DNA from: Strongylocentrotus purpuratus
Lineage: Eukaryota > Echinodermata > Echinoidea > Camarodonta > Strongylocentrotidae
Assembly: GCF_000002235.5 (NCBI RefSeq)
Contig: NW_022145612.1
Coordinates: 14,810,809-14,874,808 of the forward strand
Direction of reading: 5' to 3'
DNA: 64,000 bases
The position numbers and the translations under genes are program-made. The notes beneath the pieces were generated by a model. It worked only from the letters and a program-made list of their open reading frames with translations, did not search any database and was not told the origin of the DNA. Positions 51,178 through 62,871 of the stretch are shown in pieces; the first letter of the stretch is position 1, and each line of letters begins with the position of its first letter.

Positions 51178-52499
51178 CAGAGGCGGCGGAGCCGGGGGCA
51201 GGGGAAAGAGTGCCCCCACACTTTTTCAAGTACCCCTAAAGTTCCCCTTTTTTACTTAGGAAAGGTGCCCCCTTTTACTTCAGATAAGTGCCCCTTTTTT
51301 TATTTATAATAGGTGCCCGTTCCTCATTCTTATAAGTGCCTCTCACCACCTTTGATAAGTGCCTCCTTCACCGGTGATAATTTGAGGGGTGCCCATTTTA
51401 CTTTAAAAGTGCCCTTTTGTAATAACCGCCCTTTTCCTAGCTTATACGTGTCCCTATACATCTTTAATGAGTGCCCCTTCGCACCTCACACAAGTGCCCT
51501 ATTTTGTTTTGACACGTGCCCCCTTGTCTTTCTAATAAGTGCCCTTTTTTTTCTGATACATACCTCTTTTCTTTTTAAATAATAGCCACTTCCCTTCCTC
51601 ATAAATGCCCCTTCTCACAAGTTTGACAAATGCCTCCATTAAAATCTCATATGTGCCCCTTTTCTTTCGACAAGTGCCCATTTTCCTTTGTAATAAGTAC
51701 CCCTTTCCATTCTCACAAGTGTCCCTACTCATCTAAGGTGAGCACCCCTTTTCAGGTACAAGAAATGCCCCTTAACACCTCTGATAAGTGCCCCTTTACT
51801 TTTTATAATTGTCTCTTTTCAAATCTACGAGGTGTCCATTTTTATTTTGACAGTTTAGGAGTGACTCTTTTCATCTACGGCGAGTGCCTATATTAAAATT
51901 TGAGAGGCACCCATAGTAATAAGTGCCTCTTTTCAACTCTGGAGAGTGCCCCTTATCAGGTGCGAGTAGCGCTTCTTTTTCACCTCTGATAATTCTGATT
52001 TTTTATTTTTTCACGTGCTCCTTTTCTTTAATAACAAGTGTTATAAATTAAAGCGATAACAACTACTTTTTCTGAAATTTCATCCAAAGCTTGCTTGCTT
52101 CGCTCGCTCGCATTGTTTGTAAGTAACTATAATTTTGTTTATTATTAAAGGTCTTTTCAGTCTTTCATGATTAGGATTGTGTTTTCCCTTTTTAAAAGAT
52201 GTAATTTTTCGCACTGCGACCTCACAAATCTTAAAATGTTAGCTCGCTCGCTCACAAATAAATAATCAGACCATCACACCCAACTGCAAAGTATCTTGGA
52301 CCATGTAAAGAGAGAAACAAAAATTGAAATCACCCCTGATAATGTAATCAAAATCATGACGATGTAGGGGGTATATACCACTGTCTCAAATTAGTATTTT
52401 TGCGCTTTGAGGTTGCCCTTTGTAGGTGCCCTCTTTTTTCAGATAGTGCCCTGTTTTGTTGGTGCCTCCCCCACTTTAAAAGACGCTCTGCCGCCCCTG
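51178..52499. mobile_element. 1.3-kb hAT-like non-autonomous element filled by a degenerate GTGCCCCTTTT array
   Basis: The left end CAGAGGCGGCGGAGC and right end (inverted) CAGGGGCGGCAGAGC match at 13 of 15. Flanks ATTACAGT (51170-51177) and CTTACAGT (52500-52507) match at 7 of 8. From about 51205 to 52040 the interior is about thirty degenerate 25-30 bp units of the type aagtgccccttttc + spacer; the last few hundred bases are not repeated until two more units near the right end. Cys/Pro/Phe-rich frames inside are translations of the array. The 8-bp duplication and CAG(G)GGCGG ends fit hAT. Confidence 0.75.
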
Positions 52500-52507
52500 C
52501 TTACAGT

Positions 52508-53935
52508 ATATGAGTTATCGCCTTTCTGGGTCCAAACAGAAGTTGATCAGATCATATGGGGTGCAACTGGCAAGCTAAGTTACAAACAACATTAACCTAT
52601 GTAGATAAATATAGGCCTACATTCTGTAATATATAGTCATGTACTACATCATCAAGAATTTTTTTTTTTTATCATAGTAAATAAATTTGCTTCGATCAGT
52701 TTCGATTTCCATGTAGTATAAGTTATTACTTTTTGTATTTCTGTTCGCTCTTTTCTCCTATCATCCTTCCAAATGCACGATGTGCATCATAATGCGATGG
52801 GCAAACTAGCTGAAGGCATTATTTTTATGATGTCAAATGTATTATGTAATCAACCGTTATTTCAGTAACCAATATTGATTATACTTGAATATGACATGAC
52901 TTCGGAGAAAGATGATATTATGCTGTCTATAATTATAGTGATAGTAATGATGAGAACAACATTATGTCGGCTCTCTTCCCAAGCACTTTTTATGTATACT
53001 GAAGAGACTACCCTGTAAAAAGAACTAATTTATAATAAATGAATAAATAAATAAACAGATTATGTAACCAGGCACACCGTATCCAAAACAAGTGTCAAAT
53101 CGTGCGGTTGGGCAAAATGTTGAAAACAAATTTTGTAAAGAACGTGAAGATAAGGCTGATATCTTCGGAGATATTGCCATTTTGAAATTGAATACATACA
53201 AAATTCAGAAGGTTCTTGCATAATGGATGAAGCACTTTGTTGTTTTTTCCTCTACTTTGGGTGTATATTGCCTAGAATATTTTGACGTTGCTTCTTTATA
53301 TACCGACCATGGAAAATGTGGATGAAAAAATCTTACATCATCTAAACTGCAAAGTAAATATATTCGGAAACTTTTATCTTATTTTTATTATAAATTTCAC
53401 CAATACGCAAAAATTAAGAATAATAAAGTTTGTTTAGATGATTTCTCTCAAATCTTTGATTGTTTCTGATCATTGCTGATTGGTCTTATATTATATTCCC
53501 TACGTTTTAAATAATCCACACGATGAACAATATTATAGAATAACAAAATAAATAAGTTTATCAGAGAAGCAGAGAGAGAGAGAGAGAGAGAGAGATCTCG
53601 AAGGAAAATCTGAAAATGATAAGCATTGGTGGAAGAGATTGTAACCTATACTCTTTGGGGACACACAGTCCTTTCTATATACAATTTTTTTTAAATCTTG
53701 AATAATTCGATTTAGGCCTACATCAGTTTAAAGTGGTAAGTCTTCTCTTTAGAGCCAGAAGGGCGTTAACTTATTAAAGAGTGTGTTTAGAGAGATGCGC
53801 GTAACAATACAAGCCGACAATATTATTAAAAATTATTTGGGGGTCACGTGGTGTGTGTATGAGCATCTCCTCACCCCGTTAGTTGGTTTAAAGAGGAGAT
53901 TAGCCAACATTCTCAAGCATTTATGTTATTAAAAA
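52508..53935 (-). other. AT-rich stretch with a palindrome half-copy and a microsatellite
   Basis: It contains an (AG)n microsatellite at 53570-53595 and a half-copy of the GCCAGAAGG palindrome at 53750-53771. Nothing else was recognised. Confidence 0.4.
53750..53771. repeat. Half-copy of the GCCAGAAGG palindrome
   Basis: ttagagccagaagggcgtta matches the left arm well, but no matching right arm follows within 100 bases. Confidence 0.5.
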
Positions 53936-53943
53936 CGTGTGAG

Positions 53944-54451
53944 CAGGCGCGTACGCAGGATTTTTTCAAGGGGGGGGGGGGGGGTTTAACATTTATAAAT
54001 CGGGCCGAAAATTTCGCAACGACTCAGCCAGCCAGGGGGGAGGGGGGGGGGGGGGGGGGGTAAGAGGTCACTTTTTTTTTTTTTTTTTTTGGTCCCAAAA
54101 AAATCGCAACGACTCAGCCGACCGCTGAATAAGCGCGGGGGGGGGGGGGGGGGTTTGGTCCCAAAAAAAATCGCAACGACTCAGCCGACCGCTGAATAAG
54201 CGGGGGGGGGGGGGGGTGGGAAGAGGACACTTTTTTTGTTTTGGTCTCGAAATTTGAAAATTTGACATTTTGCTCCGTTGGGGGGGGGGGGGGGGGGGGG
54301 GGGTAAGGTCAGCTTTTTTAGGTCAACCTTGGGAATCCAAAAGGGGGGGGGGTTTAGAGAAATTTAGAGGGGGGGGGGGGTTTACACACAAAAAAATACC
54401 AAAGGGGGGGTTTAACCCCCCCCCCCCCCCCCCCCCCCCCACCCCCCCCCG

Positions 54452-54511
<60 letters not shown>

Positions 54512-54525
54512 TGTGTACGCGCCTG
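53944..54525. mobile_element. 582-bp hAT-like non-autonomous element rich in G and C homopolymers
   Basis: CGTGTGAG occurs exactly at 53936-53943 and 54526-54533. The ends CAGGCGCGTACGCAGG and (inverted) CAGGCGCGTACACAGG match at 15 of 16. Inside, a block tcgcaacgactcagccgacc plus gctgaataagcg recurs about three times, separated by G-runs and ggtcccaaaaaaa. The right third is almost pure C. Base counts in the homopolymers are probably unreliable in the assembly. Confidence 0.8.
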
Positions 54526-54759
54526 CGTGTGAGTGCGATTAAAATGCACAAACGATATCTTGTATTTCTGCTCGTGCAAACAAGCATTGTGAGTGGTACT
54601 AGTTTTTTTTTCTTTTCTTATAATACCTTCATGTAGGCCTACGTGTTTAGAAGCTTAAGAAAATGATTTACCATCAGACATAATTTAATGGAGGGAGGGA
54701 GGGAGGCAATCCGAGAAACGGGGAAAAAGAAAGAAACTGTTTAAAGGCCCACTGCACTA

Positions 54760-55000
54760 CACTCTTATTTCCACGGAGTCAAATTTCACTCTGAATGGCG
54801 TCAGCTGGGAGTCAACTCTATTCCTAGTTAAAGTGACACGGAAAAGGAGTCATCTTGACTCTGAATTGAGTCAATTCTCAGCTGATGCCACACAATCCGA
54901 GTCAAATTGATTCGGAATCCGTGTCACTTTAACTAGGAATAGAGTTGACTCCCAGCTGACGCCATTTAGAGTGAAATTTGACTCCGTGGAAATAAGAGTG
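54760..55000. mobile_element. 241-bp foldback MITE in a TA target (Tc1/mariner-like)
   Basis: The 83-bp arms at 54760-54842 and 54918-55000 are inverted complements with about one mismatch. Both ends are CACTCTTATTTCC and are flanked by TA (54758-54759 and 55001-55002), the target of Tc1/mariner elements. Near-identity of the arms suggests a young insertion. The interior and arms repeat GAGTCAA, including the palindrome aattgagtcaatt centred on an AP-1-type TGAGTCA. Confidence 0.85.
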
Positions 55001-56159
55001 TACTGGTAGCTACTTGCGCCCTCTATATAACAAACAATGCCTAATCGGTGACCATTGGTCCCCCATGATCCTCTTTTTCTTATGTTAACTGAGAGCTGAG
55101 CTGATGAGATAACCACCTGTCCAGTGACCTTGCAGAGCGGTCTAATCCCTCCTGTAAACTACGGCAGATAAGCTTTAAGAGAGAGACAGACAGAGAGAAA
55201 GAGACAGAGAGAAGGTGTGGTACAAAAGAGAACAACTGGTAATTGATCTACCAAAAGTAGTTCCGTGAACTGAATATGAAAATACAAAATGTGAAAGCAA
55301 GGGAATTTGATATTGTGAATGTTGTGCAAGCGCTAATTGAATTCGGTTTCAAATATTTCGCAATCGTATCGTATTTGAGTATTGGCTATTGTTCGATTAT
55401 TTTGTAGCCTGCAAGTTGCACCAATTACTATTTGGTGTTTTATTTTGCCATCTGTATTCTCAAGTGCCAGCATGCAGATATAAATTTATAATTTTGTCTG
55501 TCGTCTGTATAAACACTACGACTCTTCCTATTAGCAAGGTTATGCACCAGCGCCCGGAAGCTATCCATCATGTTCATTATGATCCTAAATTTATGACACT
55601 ATTTTGCAAGAAAGTAGGCCCATAAGGAGAAAACATTTTTGGTTGATGTCTTTTCCTCCCTCATTATATTCACGTCAGGCTCACAAATTTCAATTTTCTT
55701 TTCAAATGAACTTCCAGACAATCAAAGTTTTACCTTTATATTGAGATTCAACCCATTTTGGGGTCTTTTTTTAATAGAATGGAGGCTGAAGCGATATAGT
55801 CAATCGGATAGTAAGCGCACTCTTTCTACATTTTGTGTGAGATACTTTAGGAAGCACAGAGAAAATTTATTTCCAATTTAGATGACTGCTAAAGAGTGAT
55901 GCATAGCAAAGTCGTATATTATATCATCGCTAATGATTGTGTTTAGGCTCATCAGTATACATTATGTGCAAAGTGAACATTAATTAGTTCACCCTGGTGA
56001 TGGAGATATTTTGTCATAATCATTTTCATCTAATGTTATTGAGCATTCAGCGACTTGTTATAGTAGACTTTTCTTTCTTGATATTGAGTTACAGTAAAAA
56101 AAAAAATGTTTTAAAATGTTATAGACATCTCTTATGCCCTGTAGGAAACAGTGTCGCTT

Positions 56160-56760
56160 GTTGTGAAAACACTGTAAACACAATTTTAACATGAACACAA
56201 ATGTTTGGAAACAGACTGACATAGTTAATAAAAAACACCATGTAACAACAGTGTGAAGAAATTGATTAAATAATGTGAACAATGTATACATAGTACTAGC
56301 ACTGTGTAAACACAATGACAGTACTGTGTGAACGCAACGTGAATATGGGGCGTGAACACAGTGTGAACATATTACTTTCAAGACTGTGTGAACAGAATAG
56401 GAACACACAAAGTGTGATCAAACGTGAATATAGTATGTGGACATGCAGTGGTACTCATAATGTGAACACAGTATGTGTAGTACACAGTGAGAATCTTCTG
56501 TCCAAAAGGGTTAAAGGTATAGACCAGTTTTGGAAACGCCCCCTCTCAAAAAATGAAATGGAAGCTCTTATTACCAATGATGTGAAAGAATATGTTTTGA
56601 CTAATACGTGATGATACAAATTTTGCCGGGAAACCGCCTACTAATTGATATATTTGGTAAATTATTATATCTATCCGGACTGTGTAAACATATTGTTGAT
56701 ACAAAGTCATGGTTAAAAGGGTGAACGTAGTGTAAGAAAAATATGAACACATTTTTAGAC
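56160..56760. repeat. Degenerate array of (a)ctgtgtgaacac-type units
   Basis: More than fifteen loosely spaced copies of TGTGAACA or TGTAAACA (for example near 56172, 56311, 56325, 56358 and 56683) lie at roughly 20-30 base intervals, with an unrelated insert at about 56510-56670. TGTAAACA is the forkhead consensus. No terminal inverted repeat or target duplication was fixed. Confidence 0.55.
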
Positions 56761-57439
56761 TGATGAAATTAATTCGGTATACAGTGAGGCAGTGTGTGAG
56801 ACTGCCATTTATTCTCCAAAACAAGTTCATTACTCTGACCATGAATCAGCTCAATTACTAGTCCAAATGAAATTGTATTGGTCATTAGCATAATATATTT
56901 TCGGGAATGACACAATGTCTTCGGTCTCACTTTGTTCAGCTTTCTAAACGGACAAATGATTATTATGGTAGTTTTAAGACTTGCATGAGCGTCAAGATGA
57001 TCCTATAACATATTGCATCTCGCGAGCCATCAGTCTTTTTTCAATTTCTTTGCCTTCATATTAAAGACGGGCATTATAGTTGTGCAAAGCAGTCCGTTGA
57101 AAGGTCAGTTTACCTAAAGCAGGTGGGCATTGATGTCACGTCAAACTCGCTTCCCCCGATCGAAGCACCAGTTAGTTATAGCATTGTAGACCTTTCTAAC
57201 AATATGATTTTTGTTCAAAGACTGATATCAATTACGTACTGGGTTTGATTTAGAAATTTATATGAGCATGGTTATAAGGGCCTAGTGTTGCGACGTGCAT
57301 GGGGTTAAGATATAAGGGGTTCACTGCTGAAACAATAGCTGAAGGTGACCAGAAAAGGTTATTCAGTGTAAATGAGTGAAATGTCAATAACAAAGAACAT
57401 CTCAATCAAAACTAAGTTAGGTGCAAAGAAATTATCTAT

Positions 57440-57780
57440 ACTTGTATTACACTGGTGGGGATAAAAACGTAGAGGCGCCATTTTCCAAACCACGACACCC
57501 TTGTTTGGCAAAGTGGACACAGCTAGTGTTAACCACAGATGCGCAAAAGACATCACGCATTGGCTTTGCCTATATAGCTACAGCTCTGTCATGCTTGTAT
57601 CGCTCGCTCTCACTATAGCTAGCTGCAGAATGCGAGATTTAAACATGCCTAGTTGACACTTCCCGATCGAGATGACTTGCCTGCCTCATGGTGACTGTGG
57701 CGGCGGAAAGACGTTGTTAAAAGGCGCCTTGAGCTTCCTCAGCAAGGCACAAGTTAGGAAGCCCTCGTTGTGTCAAGCAA
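57440..57780. promoter_or_regulatory. Possible promoter or enhancer island
   Basis: This is a local rise in CpG and GC content with ggcgccatttt, a palindromic gctatatagc-type TATA element near 57568-57580, tcgctcgctctcac just downstream, and ggcggcggaaag near 57700. TATA-like and initiator-like sequences could be read from either strand. No exon with a convincing splice site was found next to it. It lies about 1.6 kb downstream, in gene orientation, of the 59.3 kb donor. Confidence 0.2.
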
Positions 57781-57925
57781 AAAACTAATGAAATATTAAG
57801 CGCAGCCCGGGAGGTGATTTATAATAACGGTAATTCGCATGTTGTGTAGGTGACAAGTTATATTTCCGATGTTTTCACTGGTTCTAATTTGAAAGAGACT
57901 GAACTAGGGAAAAGGGTTGGTTCAA

Positions 57926-57962
<37 letters not shown>

Positions 57963-59298
57963 GAGGGGTAATTGAGAAACAAGGATTGGGATATAATATA
58001 TATATACATAATGCGTGTATTATACACATCCAACATACAATCCCACATACACATTTTATGCCTCTCTTGTACTTTAAAAAAATGTAATTATAAAGCTTTA
58101 GGAAGATAAAATAAAAATAAATGTACTATACGTAAATATGTTTCTCCAATAATAATGTTTATCGTTCAGGCTTTATGATTGCAACATAAAGGTATACATA
58201 AAAAAAAAAGTACAAAGGAGTCATTGCAACAGTGTTTTTGTATCTTTCCTCAATTTAATGAAAAACTGAAAATAAACGCAACAAAGAAAGATCCGTGTAC
58301 GTCACTTATACTTTTAGTAATGCGAACATGACATCAATATTATTATACAAAATAGAAGTAAAATGTGCTTAACATCACAATTAATCCTGCATCTCATGGA
58401 AGCTTAGTAAAACAAAAGCAAAAAGGCAATATTATATGAAGGAAGGTGTGAGATGATAAATTAAATTTAAAAACAACAACGAACAATCATGATCGTTAAT
58501 AAATAAAATACACAATTCAACAACAATACCATTCAAATAGCTGCGAGTTAACGTAAAGGGGTAAATTATATTGACAATTGCCCCTCGGCTAACCTACAAA
58601 TCAAATAAAGAGAGGGTAGAACAAACACAAAGACATAACGACAGTCATCTTGGATATAAGTAGATCGTTACTATGGCAACGGTGCGTTTCCTTTTTGCTT
58701 CGTTTTCTTGGAATGATACAGGTCCTATATGTAGCATTCATATATTCAATCTTGATAACCTTGCACAAGACAGTCATGATTTGAAAACTGATAGTAGACC
58801 ATAATTATTTCCAAAAAATGTTATTATAACATGCACAGATGGGATTGATGTTATCTGTCCAAGACAAAGACGTATAGTTCGCTGCAAGAAGCCTGTACAA
58901 ATAAAAATCCTAACTGCATTAAATATGAATATACTGTTCACACCAGCGCGTGCGCCAGAATGGATGAAAGATGACTGTGTTTGCAGCTTCTTGATTTGTC
59001 GAAAGCCTCTGAATTCAAATAATAAACTGATCACGAACGTGCTTGTGTACAATGAACGCGAGTGCGTTTGGGGAATATGAACGATGTTTACATCTGGAAC
59101 TGACCTTTTTTTTAGTATTATCTTTCTACTAAAACAGCTTTATACTAATAAACATAGTCCAGTTATATTTACCTTATATTTTTGCAGTTAGTTTACAGCA
59201 TCGTAAGATCATATTGATTTGTGAATCAGTGAAATACATCGGCAAATGTTCCATAAAATCCCCTCGCAGGGGAAAGCGAAGTAACATTAATGACTTAC

Positions 59299-59620
59299 CT
59301 TCTACGAAATGTTGTCGGCAGAATCTTCCGTGGCGCCAATTTTCACTTTGATTTTAGGTGTTACGCTATGAAGTGTCCAGGCAAGGCGTGTGAATTTAGA
59401 AAATATTCTTCGTCCAACCAGAGGTTATGTCCGATCTGATCGATATTTGTGATGATAGAGATTCGTCGATAATTGGACTCTCAGGAGAAATTTAAGATTT
59501 GAAGCGCACAATCCGAATTCTATGTACTTATTCTCTGAACGCAGTGTTATATGCTATATGCAAAACATGCCTTTTCCACTCTAAAATGTTTGCAAAACCA
59601 CTAATTCCCGGTGCAGTGCA
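59299..59620 (-). other. Candidate distal first (non-coding) exon ending in donor GTAAGTC
   Basis: On the minus strand, CGTAGAAG then GTAAGTCATT is an excellent donor, with the last exon base at 59299. The preceding ~320 bases have short frames only, so the exon would be untranslated leader. Splicing to the acceptor at 34218 would give a transcript running the length of the window. The 5' boundary is estimated from a TATA-like TTATACTTTC at 59660-59651 and is uncertain. It could equally belong to a different minus-strand gene or a long non-coding RNA. Confidence 0.35.
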
Positions 59621-60060
59621 AATAGAGCATCACAATAGTGTCTCCTCGAGGAAAGTATAAGAGCACATCCAATAGCCCGTGGTCCAAAAATAGCTCAACA
59701 AAAAGGGGGGTTGTTGATTATACAGCAATTGCTCCATGTATGTGCGCAAGTAGTGTTTAGCTGTCATCCAGGGAGTAATTTTCATAATGATATGCGGGCG
59801 GGGTATACGACGCGCACGCACGGTCATTGTTGTATGAGATCACAAAGTGTTGCGTTGAGGGATCTATCTAGCATGCATCCATTCCGCTCCTGTTTGCGCG
59901 GCCAGAAAGCTAAAAGGATGCCCATGCACAAAGCAAGGCAATGCCTGTGTATGCGGTTAATGTCCTCGCCTTTCCTTTATAGTTTAAGCTCGAGCCGGAT
60001 GGCTATTTCATTCACGTCCCTGATGACTGCTGTGCTGCCCGTGAATTTTGGTCGTGCATA
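59621..60060 (-). promoter_or_regulatory. Promoter-like GC-richer region upstream of the 59.3 kb exon
   Basis: This is a stretch of raised GC and CpG content (gcgggcggggtatacgacgcgcacgcac near 59795-59822; tgcgcggcc near 59896). It carries a CCAAT box (plus-strand bases 59669-59673) and, on the minus strand, a TATA-like TTATACTTTC about 10 bases further downstream. Together with the strong donor ~320 bases downstream this resembles a minus-strand promoter. The call is from composition and motifs only. Confidence 0.3.
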
Positions 60061-60183
60061 AAATATAACTATTTTCTCTCAGACGTCCGCATCAGGTTTT
60101 GGGGCGGATGTCTGCATTACAGCCGGTGTCATACGAGAGACATGGGTTTTCTGGTTTAGTAATCATCCCATTATCCTGCTTTT

Positions 60184-60214
<31 letters not shown>

Positions 60215-60270
60215 TACACTTATAGAGCGCAGAAACTATCCATCATAAAGTTACTGCGCTACAAGAGCTC
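60184..60270 (-). mobile_element. SINE 3'-tail fragment, minus orientation
   Basis: Read on the minus strand it gives gtagcgcagtaac ... gcgctctataagtg followed by (ATT)n, the same tail type as the SINE at 26.3 kb. The tRNA-like head is absent. Confidence 0.6.
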
Positions 60271-61457
60271 CTGATATGCTTAAATATACAGTTATTCATT
60301 CACCGCAGATCAGTCTTGCACAGGTGTTTGAACCCGTTGCAATCTTACTATTTATAAACAATCTAGTGAAAATTCTTTATAACAGAAAAGCTTGCGTTTC
60401 ACTTTGTCTTGTTTTCACCTTGACATTCGAAATGATCGATGGAGAACCTCCGGGATTCATTGTTCTTGATATCAAAATTATCAAGCCAATATAGAATTCG
60501 TCCCCGATGCGTTCCTAATGATCTTATGCTTCCAGAAATTAAGGAAATTGCCACCGCGTGATTTTAAGTATCAATTTAAACCCATTGACATGTTTTTGGG
60601 GTTAATAAGTCATATTATAAGTTGTCGTATCAGTCATGTCTGAACAAATCTGCGACCGGGCTTCAATAATTTTGGTTTTCAATTTGGAATAAATTGGTTT
60701 TCTGCATGTGTATTACCTTTCTTTCTTTCTTCCCCTCTTTAGCTATTCCCCTTAGTATAAATACCCCCTTTTTCTTTTCTCTCTCTCTGTTGACATATAC
60801 CTTATTGCCGTTAATTGCCCAGTCCTCTTTCTTCTTCCCCTCCCTTTCTTTTCTCTCAGTCACTCGGACTTTACTCTCTTTTTCTCAAGCCTCTCTATAC
60901 CTCTCACAGCTCACACTCTCTCTTTCTATTTCATTTTCTCTTTTATTTTACAATACTAATAATAATCAAGCAAATCTTTACCAGGACTAACCCACTTGAT
61001 GAAAAATACAATGGATTCTTTCTTAATTTTAATTGCCTGAAGCACACATTTTGTAAATCAGGGGGGGGGGGGTGTCATCTCCCCTTTGAGCATCCAAAAT
61101 CTCTCAAATATTATCATCATATTGGGATCCTTATGACATTTGTTAAAGTTTTTTTATTTTTTTTATATTTTGGATTTGGAAATTCAAAATAATTCAAATA
61201 AAACACCACTTTGATACATTCTATACAAGCATAACAGTTACTTTATTGAAATTAGCACAAGGTATTAATCCGATTTGGTACAAAAGAAAAAGTACAATCT
61301 ACATGTATTATATATTTGGTTTTGTTAGTAATTTGTATAGACTGTTATTAATGTCACACATAAATCACTGTTCTAAAACTAATAAATATATTTATAGGCA
61401 TTTGATAATCATCACCAAGATTGGGGATTGGGATATAATTGTTTCCAAGAATCAAGT

Positions 61458-61480
61458 AAAAAAAAAAAAAAAAAAAAAAA
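61458..61480. repeat. A23 homopolymer
   Basis: An A run with no upstream gene or target duplication that would mark a retrocopy. Confidence 0.85.
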
Positions 61481-62871
61481 GTAATAAACAAAATTATGTC
61501 TAACATGTTTTCATCATTCTTTTAGATTAAATGAATTAACCATCCAAATTTGAGAGAAAAAATTTGCAAGGAAAATCCCCCCCCCCCCCCGACCACAATT
61601 GTCCAGAATACCAATTTATCTTCAATACTGATTACATGTATTTGATAACATGTATTACTGGGCCAGTATTAGCATATGGTTAATAGCGGATGACATGTAT
61701 ACTACCACACAGTACATGTATTCTCTAATTCAAAGCAGTATTAAACAATGTGAATTAAAGCGCTTCCTATACAAGAACTAAGCTACAGGCAGTTGATGTA
61801 GAATCAACATTAAATATATCATAAATACTTGTTTTAAAGTCCACCCATATGGAGACGGAAGCACTATTCAATATACATATTCCTTTCTGCGACTGATTTC
61901 TCAATGAATGTTAATATTCTAGCCATCTTTTTCACCTCTATTCTCTAAACAGATTTTAACTCTTTTGTGAGACCAGAAAAATAGTTGTAGATCTCCAAAT
62001 AAAGATGAACAAACAAACTGTATTTTTTTTTTTCTAGCTTGGAATGCATATAATAAACACATTTGGAAATAATATGAAAACAGATATTCTCAACTTCCCT
62101 TAAAAACACACACCAAACAGAAACTTATTGTTGCCAATTTTACAAATAAAAATCTAGCCTTAAATCAGCTTCCTCTACCCCTTCAGACCTTTTTCATGAT
62201 CTTCAAAATTCTTTAGAAAAGAATACAATTACGGAGTGAAAAAAAAATGACGATTGACGTTTTTATAATTATTCTTTCATTGATACACCATCGACCTTCA
62301 GGTTTCAGCAATGGAATCATTTTATCATTTAGAATATAAAGTCTGTAATACAAGAGCATCTATCATATATTGTTAATTAACACCTGTTAAAAGGTAAGAT
62401 CAATATAATTGGTTACACATTGTTTCAAAATATATGTGTTCATATATGTGTACTTTTATCATGAATCCTCAGAAAAGATTTCTGCCCCCATGTATTGTCT
62501 TTGTATAATGTGTAGTTTATCTTTGTATGCTGCATATTTTTAAGATGACTGGTGGCATATAAAATATAACCAGAATTGGATTTGTATCCCAAGAACTGTT
62601 GGATATCTAACTTTGTGTACGTAGGCAGCGAATTCGAGCAATTCTGTTCAGGCTGGCATGAAGACTCTTCAATGCCTGTGTTTATCAATAATTTTAGTTG
62701 TTTTACAGGCAGGACCTAAAGTACATGGATCTTTGACAGGTAACTAGGAACACATAAATATACCTTGATGAATATATGGAAAGATTTGCCTAGCGATAGT
62801 CAAAACATGTTGTTTCTTCCATTTTGTTATCGCATGATGAACAAACACATCTATAGGTACTATAAATATCA

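Larger units (their letters stand above)
55003..59298 (-). other. Intron or upstream stretch with a degenerate short-repeat array
   Basis: Apart from the tgtgaaca array (56160-56760), the promoter-like island (57440-57780), an (AG)n at 57929-57956 and A-rich patches, nothing was recognised. On the minus strand it begins with the donor GTAAGTC at 59298. Confidence 0.4.

Noticed and set aside
51313-51896. Cys/Pro/Phe-rich plus-strand frames that look like a repetitive protein
   Set aside because: They are translations of the GTGCCCCTTTT array inside a mobile element.
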